Positions 8,270-16,442 of a stretch of DNA of 59,695 nt are shown piece by piece. The stretch comes from Ruminococcus sp. (GTDB lineage: Bacteria > Bacillota > Clostridia > Oscillospirales > Acutalibacteraceae). The notes below the pieces were generated by a model that was not told the DNA's origin, did not search any database, and was given only the letters and a program-made list of their open reading frames with translations. The stretch lies in assembly GCA_017395925.1 (NCBI GenBank), contig JAFQNJ010000065.1:1-59695 (forward strand), read 5' to 3'. Position numbers and translations under genes: made by a program. Position 1 is the stretch's first letter. Each line of letters begins with the position of its first letter.

Positions 8270-8905
8270 ATGAACGAGATAAAAACAGTAATATGGGATT
8301 TCAACGGTACACTCATAGATGATGCCGAGGCAGGAATTCTCGCTGTCAACGATATGCTCACAAAGCGTAGCCAGAAACCTATTGATAAGCTTCAGTATGC
8401 AGCAGCGGTGGATACTCCCATATGGAAATTCTACGAAAAAGTCTTTGTGAAGGGTAGCATAACTCCTGAGGAGGCAATGGTGGAGTTTGATACGGGATAT
8501 GAAAAATACCTACCCGAGAATCCTCTTATGGAGGGTGCCTTGGAGATGCTTCGCTACTTTGAGGAAAAAGATATAAATCAACTTGTTGTATCCGCCTCCC
8601 ACATTGACAAGGTGTCAGCAAGGCTCAAAGAGCTGAATCTTTACCACTATTTTGACAAGGTACTGGCTCATTCTGACTATAAAGCAGGGGACAAAACCTA
8701 CCTTGCAAAAGAATACCTCAAGGAGAAATGTATTTCTCCCGAAAATGTAGTGGTGATAGGGGACTGCGTCTTTGACTATAATATGGCTGAGGGAATAGGT
8801 GCTTCTTGTATCCTCACCACCAAAGGTCACCAGACCCGACGGGAACTTTCACAGACTAAAGCTCTGATAGTCGACAGTCTCACAGAAATTAAGAATATAG
8901 TGTAA
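8270..8905 (+). CDS. HAD superfamily hydrolase with DFNGT motif I
   Basis: At 211 residues it has the layout of phosphoglycolate-phosphatase-like HAD proteins: motif I IWDFNGTLIDD (Asp10, Asn12), a helical cap, motif II VSASH (near 107), a Lys in the YKAGDKTYLAK region and motif IV VVVIGDCVFDYNMA. The canonical second Asp of motif I (general acid/base) is Asn here, so catalysis may be altered. The gene begins 10 bases after the nucleotidyltransferase and ends at a terminator, so it is the last gene of the peptide operon. It might remove a phosphate or nucleotide added by neighbouring enzymes, which is speculative; a housekeeping role is equally possible. Confidence 0.75.
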   Translation: MNEIKTVIWDFNGTLIDDAEAGILAVNDMLTKRSQKPIDKLQYAAAVDTPIWKFYEKVFVKGSITPEEAMVEFDTGYEKYLPENPLMEGALEMLRYFEEKDINQLVVSASHIDKVSARLKELNLYHYFDKVLAHSDYKAGDKTYLAKEYLKEKCISPENVVVIGDCVFDYNMAEGIGASCILTTKGHQTRRELSQTKALIVDSLTEIKNIV

Positions 8906-8913
8906 AATAAAAA

Positions 8914-8952
8914 ATGCATCCTGCCTTTAAAGCGGGATGCATTAATTTTTTG
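8914..8952. terminator. Bidirectional terminator between the HAD gene and rex
   Basis: An 11 bp stem (ATGCATCCTGC 8914-8924 with GCGGGATGCAT 8932-8942, one wobble) has A-rich left and T-rich right flanks. It therefore works for both converging genes. Confidence 0.85.
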
Positions 8953-8961
8953 TATATTTGA

Positions 8962-9609
8962 TTATTCCTCTGTGTTCTTATTGGTCATAAGGTAGGAGAG
9001 TATCATCAGGCTTTCGCTGAGATGAACATTTTCAACTGTGCAATCAGGGTAATTCGCCTTGATATCAAAGTGGCTGAAATTCCAGAAGGTTCTCACGCCT
9101 GCGGAGTATAGCCTCTCCACAACGCTTTGAGCACCCAGAGTGGGTATGCACAGAAAAGCCACATCCACGGGGTTTTCCTTGATGAAGTCCACAACAGTAG
9201 CATCATCGCGGATTTCAATGCCTCTGAGCAAGGTGGATATTAGTTCGGGATTTTTGTCAAAGAGTCCCGAAACCTCAAAGCCGTATTTCTCAAAGTCAAA
9301 GTGGCACATAATGGCACGACCCAGATTTCCGACGCCGTAGATAACAACTTTCTTTTTCTTATCTATGCCGAGAAGCTCTTCAATCTTTTCCTTGAGAACA
9401 GCAACCGAATAACCGCAACCCTGCTGACCAAAACCGCCGAAACAGTTAAGGTCCTGTCTTACCTGAGAAGCGGTGAAGCCTAAAAGTTCAGAGAGGGTTT
9501 TGGAGGAAACCTTGTCTGTCTGATTCTGCTCAAGGGTTAAGAGACATCTGTAATATCTGGGAAGTCTGCGGATAACGGGCATAGAAATCTGTCCGTCTGT
9601 TTTGTTCAT
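8962..9609 (-). CDS. rex: Redox-sensing transcriptional repressor Rex
   Basis: This 215-residue protein is the usual Rex length. The N-terminal winged helix (RRLPRYYRCLLTL through FTASQVRQDLNCFGGFGQQG) binds DNA. The Rossmann domain carries the NAD(H) motif VVIYGVGNLGRAI. Rex senses NADH/NAD+ and represses fermentative or energy genes until NADH rises. It is the last gene of acn-icd-rex, 18 bases after icd, an arrangement that ties the sensor to enzymes feeding oxidised carbon toward 2-oxoglutarate. Autoregulation through a site near the acn promoter is possible (see 12800-12817). Confidence 0.95.
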   Translation of the reverse strand: MNKTDGQISMPVIRRLPRYYRCLLTLEQNQTDKVSSKTLSELLGFTASQVRQDLNCFGGFGQQGCGYSVAVLKEKIEELLGIDKKKKVVIYGVGNLGRAIMCHFDFEKYGFEVSGLFDKNPELISTLLRGIEIRDDATVVDFIKENPVDVAFLCIPTLGAQSVVERLYSAGVRTFWNFSHFDIKANYPDCTVENVHLSESLMILSYLMTNKNTEE

Positions 9610-9627
9610 AAAAAGCCCTCCGTAAAA

Positions 9628-10839
9628 TCAGCTCATAAGAGCAGTAAGACGCTTTGCGATCTCCTTGAGGAAGTCCTGGGTGTTGACCTTTCTCTTTTCT
9701 TCGAGGGTAGAGATAAGGTACATATCACCTGTCATAACACCTTCTTCAATGGTGTCGATGGTAGCCTTTTCAAGCATATCGGCAAAGTGCATCAGAGAAG
9801 CATTCTGATCAAGCTCGCCGCGCTTTCTGAGAGCACCACTCCATGCAAAGATGGTTGCAACAGAGTTAGTGGAGGTCTCCTCGCCCTTGAGGTGCTTGTA
9901 GTAATGTCTCTGCACTGTACCGTGAGCAGCCTCATATTCGTAAACGCCGTCGGGAGAAACCAGCACGCTTGTCATCATGGCAAGGGAGCCGAAAGCAGTA
10001 GCAACCATGTCACTCATAACGTCGCCGTCGTAGTTCTTACAAGCCCAGATGTAGCCGCCTTCGCTTCTGATAACGCGTGCAACAGCATCGTCAATGAGGG
10101 TATAGAAGTACTCAATGCCCGCCTCGGCAAATTTCTCTTTGTATTCATTCTCAAAGATTTCTGCGAAAATGTCCTTGAAGTTATGGTCGTAAATCTTGCT
10201 GATTGTGTCCTTTGAGGAGAACCACACATCCTGCTTTGTGGAGAGAGCATAGTTGAAGCAGCTTCTTGCAAAGGAAGCAATGCTCTTGTCGGTGTTGTGG
10301 ATACCCTGAACAATACCGTCGCCCTTGAACTCCATAATAGTAGCTCTCTGCTCGTTGCCGTCCTTATCGGTTACACAGAGCTCTGCCTTGGAGCCGGCGA
10401 GAGCCTTCATCTCAGTGTTCTTGTAAACATCGCCGTAAGCGTGACGTGCAATGGTGATGGGCTTTGTCCAGGTGGGGATGTAGGGTGTAACGCCCTTCAC
10501 AAGGATAGGTGCACGGAATACTGTACCGTCAAGAATTGCACGGATAGTACCGTTGGGAGATTTCCACATCTCCTTCAGGTCATACTCTGTCATTCTGGCA
10601 GCATTGGGAGTTATTGTAGCGCACTTAACAGCAACACCGTATTTCTTTGTGGCCTCTGCACTGTCTACAGTAACCTGATCATTGGTCTCATTTCTGTGAA
10701 CGAGACCCAGATCATAGTATTCGGACTTGAGGTCAACGAAGGGGAGAATAAGCTCCTCTTTAATGAGTGCCCAGATGATTCTGGTCATCTCGTCGCCATC
10801 CATCTCGACGATGGGAGTAGTCATTTTAATCTTATCCAT
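9628..10839 (-). CDS. icd: NADP-dependent isocitrate dehydrogenase, homodimeric eukaryote-like type
   Basis: This 403-residue enzyme oxidatively decarboxylates isocitrate to 2-oxoglutarate, making NADPH. The N-terminus MTTPIVEMDGDEMTRIIW and the segments TITPNAARMTEYDLKEMWKSPNGT and EAAHGTVQRHYYKH match the roughly 400-residue type shared with eukaryotic cytosolic enzymes, not the E. coli type. The start overlaps the aconitase stop by 8 bases, implying translational coupling. With aconitase it forms the oxidative arm from citrate to 2-oxoglutarate, supplying glutamate in an anaerobe that need not run a full cycle. Citrate synthase is not in the window. Confidence 0.95.
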   Translation of the reverse strand: MDKIKMTTPIVEMDGDEMTRIIWALIKEELILPFVDLKSEYYDLGLVHRNETNDQVTVDSAEATKKYGVAVKCATITPNAARMTEYDLKEMWKSPNGTIRAILDGTVFRAPILVKGVTPYIPTWTKPITIARHAYGDVYKNTEMKALAGSKAELCVTDKDGNEQRATIMEFKGDGIVQGIHNTDKSIASFARSCFNYALSTKQDVWFSSKDTISKIYDHNFKDIFAEIFENEYKEKFAEAGIEYFYTLIDDAVARVIRSEGGYIWACKNYDGDVMSDMVATAFGSLAMMTSVLVSPDGVYEYEAAHGTVQRHYYKHLKGEETSTNSVATIFAWSGALRKRGELDQNASLMHFADMLEKATIDTIEEGVMTGDMYLISTLEEKRKVNTQDFLKEIAKRLTALMS

Positions 10840-12769
10840 TGCTCTGCTCCTTTGTATAGTTTAAGAGACCGCCTGCAAGAATGATGTCTCTCATTCTCTG
10901 TGTCAGCTCACACTTTGCAGTGATAGTCTTGCCTGTGGTCTTGTTCTCGATAACAACGTCGCCGCCTTCTTCAACGATTTTGCGGATGTCGGGCATTACG
11001 ATTTCGTTGCCAAGCATAATGTCGTCATAGTCTGCCTCGTTTGTGAATTCGAGAGGCAGAATACCTGCGTTGATAAGGTTAGCTCTGTGAATTCTTGCAA
11101 ACGATTTTACAAGTACAGCCTTAACGCCCAGATAAAGAGGTGCCAGTGCGGCGTGCTCTCTGGAGGAGCCCTGACCGTAGTTTACACCGCCTACGATAAT
11201 GGAAGAACCCATAGCCTTTGCTCTCTCGGGGAATTCCTTGTCACAAACTGTGAAGCAGTGCTGTGAAATAGCAGGAATATTGGAGCGCAGTGGAAGAATC
11301 TTTGCACCTGCAGGCATAATGTGGTCTGTGGTGATGTTGTCGCCGACCTTAAGTGCAACGGAAGCCTCGATACTCTCCTTCATAGGCTCGGTGGTGGGGA
11401 AGGGCTTGATGTTGGGTCCGCGGAGAACCTCAATGGAATCCATCTCTGCCTCAGTAGCAGGCTCGATAATCATATTGTCATTGATAAGGAACTTTTCGGG
11501 GAGAGTAATCTCAACAGCTTCACCCAGAGTTCTGGGGTCTGTGAATACACCTGTGAGTGCAGATGCAGCAGCTGTTTCGGGAGATACAAGGTAAATCTGA
11601 CCGTCAGCAGTACCGCTTCTGCCCTCAAAGTTTCTGTTGAAGGTTCTGAGGGAGATACCTGCGCTGTTGGGGGACTGACCCATACCGATGCAAGGACCGC
11701 AAGCACATTCGAGAATTCTTGCACCTGCTGCAATGAGGTCTGCAAGAGCACCGTTCTGTGCCAGCATATTGAATACCTGCTTACTGCCGGGAGCAATAGA
11801 GAGAGAAACCTTGGGAGAAACAGTCTTGTCTTTGAGGATAGCGGCAACGCGCATCAAATCAAGGTAAGAGGAGTTTGTGCAGGAGCCGATGCAAACCTGA
11901 TGAACTTCTTTTGCTCCGATTTCTTCAATAGTCTTGATATTGTCAGGGCTGTGGGGACAAGCTGCCATAGGAACAAGAGTTGAAAGGTCAATGTCAACAA
12001 CCTTGTCATATACTGCATCCTCATCAGCGGAAAGCTCAATCCAGTCCTCAGCTCTCTGCTGAGCCTCAAGGAAGCTCTTTGTAATTTCATCAGAGGGGAA
12101 GATAGATGTAGTGGCACCAAGCTCTGCACCCATATTTGTGATGGTTGCACGCTCGGGAACGGTGAGGGTCTTAACGCCTTCGCCGCCGTACTCAATAATC
12201 TTGCCAACGCCGCCCTTTACAGAGAGCTGACGGAGTACTTCAAGAATAATATCCTTTGCGGATACCCAGGGCTGGAGCTTGCCTGTAAGGTTTACTCTTA
12301 CCATTTCGGGCATAGTGATGTGATATGCGCCGCCGCCCATAGCGACAGCAACGTCGAGACCGCCTGCACCGATAGAGAGCATACCGATACCGCCGCCTGT
12401 GGGGGTATGGCTGTCAGAGCCGATGAGGGTCTTGCCGGGCTTTGAAAATCTCTCAAGGTGTACCTGGTGGCAGATGCCGTTACCGGGACGTGAGAAGTAG
12501 ATACCGTGCTTTTTGCAAACAGACTGGATGAATCTGTGGTCGTCGGCATTTTCGAAACCTGTCTGAAGAGTGTTGTGGTCTATGTAAGCAACGCTTCTCT
12601 CGGTCTTTACTCTGGGCACGCCCATAGCCTCAAACTCGAGGTATGCCATAGTACCTGTGGCGTCCTGTGTGAGGGTCTGGTCAATTCTGAGAGCAACGTC
12701 GGTGCCCTTGACCATTTCTCCTTCAACAAGATGTGCTTTAATGATTTTTTCTGCAATAGTATATCCCAT
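10832..12769 (-). CDS. acnA: Aconitate hydratase (aconitase)
   Basis: This 645-residue aconitase of the shorter clostridial type, shorter than the roughly 900-residue AcnA, interconverts citrate and isocitrate. Iron-sulfur ligands are visible in CIGSCTNSS and CACGPCIGMGQSPNSAG. Substrate-binding segments include GSDSHTPTGGGIGMLSIGAGG and, in the swivel domain, GGVNYGQGSSREHAALAP. It is the first gene of acn-icd-rex, preceded by AAGGAGG (minus strand) and a good sigma-A promoter at 12806-12834. The symbol acnA is used loosely; family-level identity is secure. Confidence 0.94.
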   Translation of the reverse strand: MGYTIAEKIIKAHLVEGEMVKGTDVALRIDQTLTQDATGTMAYLEFEAMGVPRVKTERSVAYIDHNTLQTGFENADDHRFIQSVCKKHGIYFSRPGNGICHQVHLERFSKPGKTLIGSDSHTPTGGGIGMLSIGAGGLDVAVAMGGGAYHITMPEMVRVNLTGKLQPWVSAKDIILEVLRQLSVKGGVGKIIEYGGEGVKTLTVPERATITNMGAELGATTSIFPSDEITKSFLEAQQRAEDWIELSADEDAVYDKVVDIDLSTLVPMAACPHSPDNIKTIEEIGAKEVHQVCIGSCTNSSYLDLMRVAAILKDKTVSPKVSLSIAPGSKQVFNMLAQNGALADLIAAGARILECACGPCIGMGQSPNSAGISLRTFNRNFEGRSGTADGQIYLVSPETAAASALTGVFTDPRTLGEAVEITLPEKFLINDNMIIEPATEAEMDSIEVLRGPNIKPFPTTEPMKESIEASVALKVGDNITTDHIMPAGAKILPLRSNIPAISQHCFTVCDKEFPERAKAMGSSIIVGGVNYGQGSSREHAALAPLYLGVKAVLVKSFARIHRANLINAGILPLEFTNEADYDDIMLGNEIVMPDIRKIVEEGGDVVIENKTTGKTITAKCELTQRMRDIILAGGLLNYTKEQSNG

Positions 12770-12799
12770 TTGGAATCCTCCTTAAAAATTTGCACATAT

Positions 12800-12817
12800 A
12801 TGTATATTATATAACAA
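12800..12817 (-). promoter_or_regulatory. Candidate Rex operator overlapping the acn -10 box
   Basis: Read on the minus strand, TTGTTATATAATATACAT matches 10 of the 14 fixed positions of the Rex consensus TTGTTAA-N4-TTAACAA. The left half is strong, the right half weak. It covers the -10 box, where a repressor would block RNA polymerase. The match is partial and the region is AT-rich, so this is a hypothesis. Confidence 0.3.
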
Positions 12818-12834
12818 TTAATACAGGTTGTAAA
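12806..12834 (-). promoter_or_regulatory. Sigma-A promoter of the acn-icd-rex operon
   Basis: On the minus strand the -35 is TTTACA (12834-12829), the spacer 17 bases and the -10 a perfect TATAAT (12811-12806), about 37 bases upstream of the acn start codon. Confidence 0.75.
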
Positions 12835-12921
12835 GAAAAAATCCTCTGACACCCGCTAATATCCTGTTAACAGACGGTTAAATTTTCATATAATATTACT
12901 ATAGTAATTATTGTCGTAATA

Positions 12922-12930
12922 TGGTATAAT
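12922..12930 (+). promoter_or_regulatory. Extended -10 promoter of typA
   Basis: TGGTATAAT is a full extended -10 element, 34 bases before the typA start. No good -35 lies 17 bases upstream, consistent with an extended -10 promoter. Confidence 0.6.
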
Positions 12931-12964
12931 CCTATGCTGGAATAATAAAAAGGACTTGATATAA

Positions 12965-14782
12965 ATGGCAAGAAACGAAAAACTGAGAAATGTAGCAATT
13001 ATTGCCCACGTTGACCACGGCAAAACCACCCTTGTTGACCAGCTTCTGCACCAGAGTGGTATTTTCCGTCAGAACGAGGTTGTAGCAGAGCGAGTCATGG
13101 ACTCCAACGACCTTGAGCGTGAGCGCGGAATTACAATTCTTTCCAAGAATACCGCTGTAATGTACGGCGATGTTAAAATCAATATAGTTGATACCCCCGG
13201 ACATGCAGACTTCGGCGGTGAGGTTGAGCGTATACTTATGATGGTAGACGGTGTACTCCTACTTGTTGACGCCTTTGAGGGTTGTATGCCCCAGACCCGA
13301 TTCGTTCTCAAGAAAGCTCTGGGTCTTAAGAAAAAAGTTGTGGTTGTCGTCAACAAAATTGACCGTCCCGGTGCACGACCCCTTGAAGTTATCGACGAGG
13401 TCCTTGACCTCTTTATCGAACTTGGTGCCGACGAGGACCAGCTTGAATTCCCCGTAGTCTATGCATCCGGCAGAGACGGTTTTGCAATGCTTTCTCCCGA
13501 TGAGGAGGGCAAGGATATGCGTCCCCTCTTCGATAAGATTATTGAGGAAATCCCCGCTCCCGAGGGCGATTTTGATGCACCCCTGCAGCTTCTCCTTTCC
13601 AATATCGACTACGACGAGTATCTTGGCAGAATCGGCATCGGCAGAGTTGAGCGCGGCAGTATCAAATCAGGACAGCAGGCAATCCTCTGCACTCGTGACG
13701 GTGAGGAAAAGCGGGTTAAAATCGCAAAGCTCTATCAGTTTGAAGGTCTCGGCAGAGCCGAGTGTGAGAGTGCTACTGTGGGAGATATCGTCAGTGTAAG
13801 CGGCATCGGCGATATCAATATCGGTGAGACTATCTGTGCCGCCGATGAGGTAGAGCCCCTGCCTTTCATCAAGATTGACGAGCCTACCGTTTCAATGAAC
13901 TTTATTGTCAACAACAGCCCCTTTGCAGGCAGAGAGGGTAAGTTTGTCACATCAAGAAATCTTCGTGACAGACTTTTCCGCGAGGTTGAGACCAACGTTG
14001 CACTCCGTGTTGAGGAGACAGACTCCACAGATACCTTCAAGGTATCAGGCAGAGGCGAACTTCACCTCTCAATTCTCATTGAAACAATGCGCCGCCAGGG
14101 CTATGAATTTCAGGTATCCCGTCCTCAGGTAATCACCAAGGTTATCGACGGGGTAACCTGTGAACCTGTTGAATACCTTATGATAGAAGTCCCCGAAGCT
14201 TATGTTGGTGCAGTTATGGAGAAGCTTGGTGCAAGAAAAGCCGAGCTTGTGAATATGGGTACCCGCGAGAGTTCAATGACTCATATCGAGTTCAGAATCC
14301 CCTCCCGAGGTCTTATGGGTTATCGCCCCGAATTCCTCACCGATACCAACGGCAATGGTATTATGAACAGCGTCTTTGATTGCTATGAACCCTTAAAAGG
14401 AGAAATTATTACCCGTCACAAAGGTTCTCTTATTGCACATGAATCAGGTGAGAGCGTTGCCTACGGCCTCTATCAGGCACAGGAGCGAGGCAGACTCTTT
14501 ATCGGTGCAGGCGTTGAGGTCTACGAGGGTATGATAGTAGGCGAGAGCCCCAAATCCGAGGACCTCACCGTCAATGTCTGCAAGCGAAAGCATATGACCA
14601 ATACCCGTGCATCAGGTTCCGATGATGCTCTCAAGCTTATTCCTCCCACAATTCTCTCTCTTGAGCAGTGCCTTGAGTTCATTGCCGATGACGAGCTTGT
14701 GGAGGTAACCCCCGAATCTATCCGTATGAGAAAAACCATACTTTCAAAGGAATTAAGAATGAAGAAGGCTTTCCGTAAATGA
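12965..14782 (+). CDS. typA: Ribosome-associated GTPase TypA/BipA
   Basis: This 605-residue protein has the family's full length. G1 is AHVDHGKTTLVDQLL, G3 DTPGHADFGGEVER and G4 NKIDRPGARP. EF-G-like domains II, III and V follow, with GRGELHLSILIETMRRQGYEFQVSRP and the C-terminal half ending in basic residues. TypA binds ribosomes and supports assembly and translation under stress or cold. The gene starts behind an AAGGA at 12950-12954 and overlaps the next gene by 4 bases (ATGA). Confidence 0.95.
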   Translation: MARNEKLRNVAIIAHVDHGKTTLVDQLLHQSGIFRQNEVVAERVMDSNDLERERGITILSKNTAVMYGDVKINIVDTPGHADFGGEVERILMMVDGVLLLVDAFEGCMPQTRFVLKKALGLKKKVVVVVNKIDRPGARPLEVIDEVLDLFIELGADEDQLEFPVVYASGRDGFAMLSPDEEGKDMRPLFDKIIEEIPAPEGDFDAPLQLLLSNIDYDEYLGRIGIGRVERGSIKSGQQAILCTRDGEEKRVKIAKLYQFEGLGRAECESATVGDIVSVSGIGDINIGETICAADEVEPLPFIKIDEPTVSMNFIVNNSPFAGREGKFVTSRNLRDRLFREVETNVALRVEETDSTDTFKVSGRGELHLSILIETMRRQGYEFQVSRPQVITKVIDGVTCEPVEYLMIEVPEAYVGAVMEKLGARKAELVNMGTRESSMTHIEFRIPSRGLMGYRPEFLTDTNGNGIMNSVFDCYEPLKGEIITRHKGSLIAHESGESVAYGLYQAQERGRLFIGAGVEVYEGMIVGESPKSEDLTVNVCKRKHMTNTRASGSDDALKLIPPTILSLEQCLEFIADDELVEVTPESIRMRKTILSKELRMKKAFRK

Positions 14783-15675
14783 CTTATGTAATCCTTGACT
14801 TGGAGTGGAACTCCGCTTACAGTAAAAAACAGAATAGATATATTAACGAGATTTTCGAGTTTGGTGCTGTAAAGGTTGATGAGAGAATGCAGCTTCTTGA
14901 TACATTCTCCGTTTACATCCGTCCCACAGTAGGTAAGCAGATCAATCCCTTTGTGAAGAAGCTCACCAGCGTATCCTTTGAAACTCTCAAAGAAGCAGAG
15001 GATGATTTCTTCAGCGCGATGAAGAAGTTTTCATCTTTCCTCGGTGACAGCGTGCTGATGACATGGAGTAACTCCGACCTGCTGGCACTTCTGGATAATC
15101 AGGCGTATTTCACGGGCGGCAGCCATCTGCCTTTCCTTAAGAAGTATTGCAATCTCCAGAGTTACTGCGAGCACCGCCTTGGTGTCGGCAGCGCATCCCG
15201 TCAGCTTGGGCTCTCCACCTGTGCCGAGCTTATGAGTATAAGTGTTGATAATATGGAGCTTCACCGTGCAAGCGACGATGCATATTTAAGCTATCTTTGC
15301 CTCAAAAAGATATTCAAAAAATCCCTCCTTGATGAATTTATCGAGGATGCCGAGTGCGAGGAGTTTTATCACAAACTTACCTTCAAATCAAAGAATATCA
15401 CGGATTTGAAGAGCCCTCTAGTTGACCGTTCCCAGATGTTTTTCGACTGTCCCGAGTGCGGCGTCAGATGTATCCAGAAGACCAAGTGGAATGTAAAGAG
15501 TCGTAGCTTCAAGGCATACTTTATGTGTCCCGAGTGCAAAAAAGAGTTCACAGGACAGGTGAGTGTCAAGCAAAAATACGAGGGTATTGTGTTCACCAAA
15601 AAGCTTCGCGAGAAAGTTCAGAATCCCGAAGACAATAATGCTGAGGTGACTTCAGATACCGAAGCAAAACCCTGA
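14779..15675 (+). CDS. DEDDh 3'-5' exonuclease with C-terminal zinc ribbon
   Basis: This 298-residue protein has exonuclease motif I VILDLEWN (Asp and Glu of DEDDh), EIFEFGAVKVD, and a C-terminal HRASDDAYL segment with the catalytic His and Asp. Residues about 220-260 carry two CPEC-type pairs (FDCPECGVRC and FMCPECKKEF), a four-Cys zinc ribbon. The fold is shared with DNA polymerase III epsilon, RNase T and KapD-like proteins. The ribbon suggests an RNA or DNA substrate grip. Coupled to typA by a 4 base overlap, so a role in RNA metabolism is tempting but unproven. Confidence 0.8.
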   Translation: MTYVILDLEWNSAYSKKQNRYINEIFEFGAVKVDERMQLLDTFSVYIRPTVGKQINPFVKKLTSVSFETLKEAEDDFFSAMKKFSSFLGDSVLMTWSNSDLLALLDNQAYFTGGSHLPFLKKYCNLQSYCEHRLGVGSASRQLGLSTCAELMSISVDNMELHRASDDAYLSYLCLKKIFKKSLLDEFIEDAECEEFYHKLTFKSKNITDLKSPLVDRSQMFFDCPECGVRCIQKTKWNVKSRSFKAYFMCPECKKEFTGQVSVKQKYEGIVFTKKLREKVQNPEDNNAEVTSDTEAKP

Positions 15676-15682
15676 ATAACAA

Positions 15683-15717
15683 AGACCGCAGATTGGATTA
15701 TCTGCGGTCTCTTTTTT
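15683..15717 (+). terminator. Intrinsic terminator after the exonuclease gene
   Basis: A perfect 11 bp stem AGACCGCAGAT / ATCTGCGGTCT has a six-base loop and is followed by CTTTTTT. Confidence 0.9.
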
Positions 15718-15756
15718 GTGTGAAATATAAAAATAGAACAAATATTCGAAAAACTA

Positions 15757-15785
15757 TTGAAAAATCGGAAATAGTGTGTTAGTAT
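15757..15785 (+). promoter_or_regulatory. Probable promoter of the coiled-coil/sigma-like pair
   Basis: TTGAAA (15757-15762), a 17 base spacer and TAGTAT (15780-15785) form a reasonable sigma-A promoter in an otherwise gene-free stretch of about 190 bases. Confidence 0.45.
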
Positions 15786-15871
15786 ATATTTGTGAGAAAT
15801 TCTCCCACATTATAACGAATACGGCCCCAATTTGTTATGAGATGAAGTTAAACGAAAGGAAGATATGAAGA

Positions 15872-16090
15872 ATGGATTACCTTAAATGGTCGCAGGAATA
15901 CTACGAGGAGGCTGAGAAGATTCTCAGAAACATAGACATACTCAAAGAAAAGCAGAAGAACGTACCCCAGGATGAGCGCCAGACCGTCGCCGAAAACATC
16001 CTCCGATTGAGAAGCATCTACTATGAATGTATCCACACAGCAGGATATCTTGCTTCCAGAGCCGAGGAGAGGGCTTGCGATGTGGCGTGA
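15872..16090 (+). CDS. Small helical protein of unknown function
   Basis: This 72-residue, charged, strongly helical product (QEYYEEAEKILRNIDILKEK and ERQTVAENILRLRSIYYE) is probably a short coiled coil. The ATG follows AAAGGAAG. The 3' end overlaps the sigma-like gene by 11 bases, so the two are coupled and the proteins probably act together. I do not recognise a family; similar helical partners are seen beside sigma-like helix-turn-helix genes in clostridial genomes and prophages. Confidence 0.65.
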   Translation: MDYLKWSQEYYEEAEKILRNIDILKEKQKNVPQDERQTVAENILRLRSIYYECIHTAGYLASRAEERACDVA

Positions 16091-16376
16091 AACAACCGTA
16101 TCCGACCAGTATCATTTTGATATGGCGGCATACCGTGATTATTTCAGCTGTGATGACAATTCCAAGGATAAAAGGCAGATGCTGTCCATACTGGGCAAAG
16201 CTTTGGAATCCGAGCTTACAGAGCGACAGCGGTACTGTCTGGAGGAATACTACCTCCGTGGCAGAAAGATGAAGGATATCGCCGAAAACCTTAATTTAAG
16301 CCCTTCCACGGTGACCCGTCATATCCGCCGCGCTACCGAAAAGCTCCGCCATATTGCTGATTATTATCATCATTAG
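16080..16376 (+). CDS. Sigma-70 region 4-like helix-turn-helix protein
   Basis: Start chosen at ATG 16080 (MWRETTV), about 8 bases after GAGGAGAGG; the frame extends upstream to 16023 but without a ribosome site. The 98-residue product contains TERQRYCLEEYYLRGRKMK, DIAENLNLSPSTVTRHIRRA and a basic tail, the region 4 fold that reads a -35 element. It lacks region 2, so it cannot be a complete sigma factor. It may be a DNA-binding regulator or, with the upstream helical protein, a split sigma. Targets are unknown. Confidence 0.7.
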   Translation: MWRETTVSDQYHFDMAAYRDYFSCDDNSKDKRQMLSILGKALESELTERQRYCLEEYYLRGRKMKDIAENLNLSPSTVTRHIRRATEKLRHIADYYHH

Positions 16377-16384
16377 AGAGTAAA

Positions 16385-16420
16385 AAACAAGCCTTTCCAA
16401 ATATCGGAAAGGCTTGTTTT
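16385..16420. terminator. Bidirectional terminator
   Basis: A perfect 14 bp stem (16385-16398 with 16406-16419) is flanked by A on the left and T on the right, between converging genes. Confidence 0.9.
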
Positions 16421-16442
16421 GATGTTTAAGCATTGTTAGAAA

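Noticed and set aside
2738-8905. Lasso peptide cluster
   Set aside because: There is no asparagine-synthetase-like cyclase or transglutaminase-like leader protease, and the peptide lacks a typical lasso core (early Gly/Ala plus ring Asp/Glu after a clear leader end).
10297-10884. 195-codon plus-strand frame across icd
   Set aside because: Shadow of the isocitrate dehydrogenase frame on the opposite strand.
11321-11983. Long open frame of 220 codons on the plus strand inside the aconitase gene
   Set aside because: It is an antisense shadow of a strongly supported aconitase with conserved motifs; no ribosome site or promoter supports it.
12863-12885. TGTTAACA palindrome considered as a Rex operator between acn and typA
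   Set aside because: The two half sites of the consensus are not at the right spacing; the site over the acn -10 is a better, though still weak, candidate.
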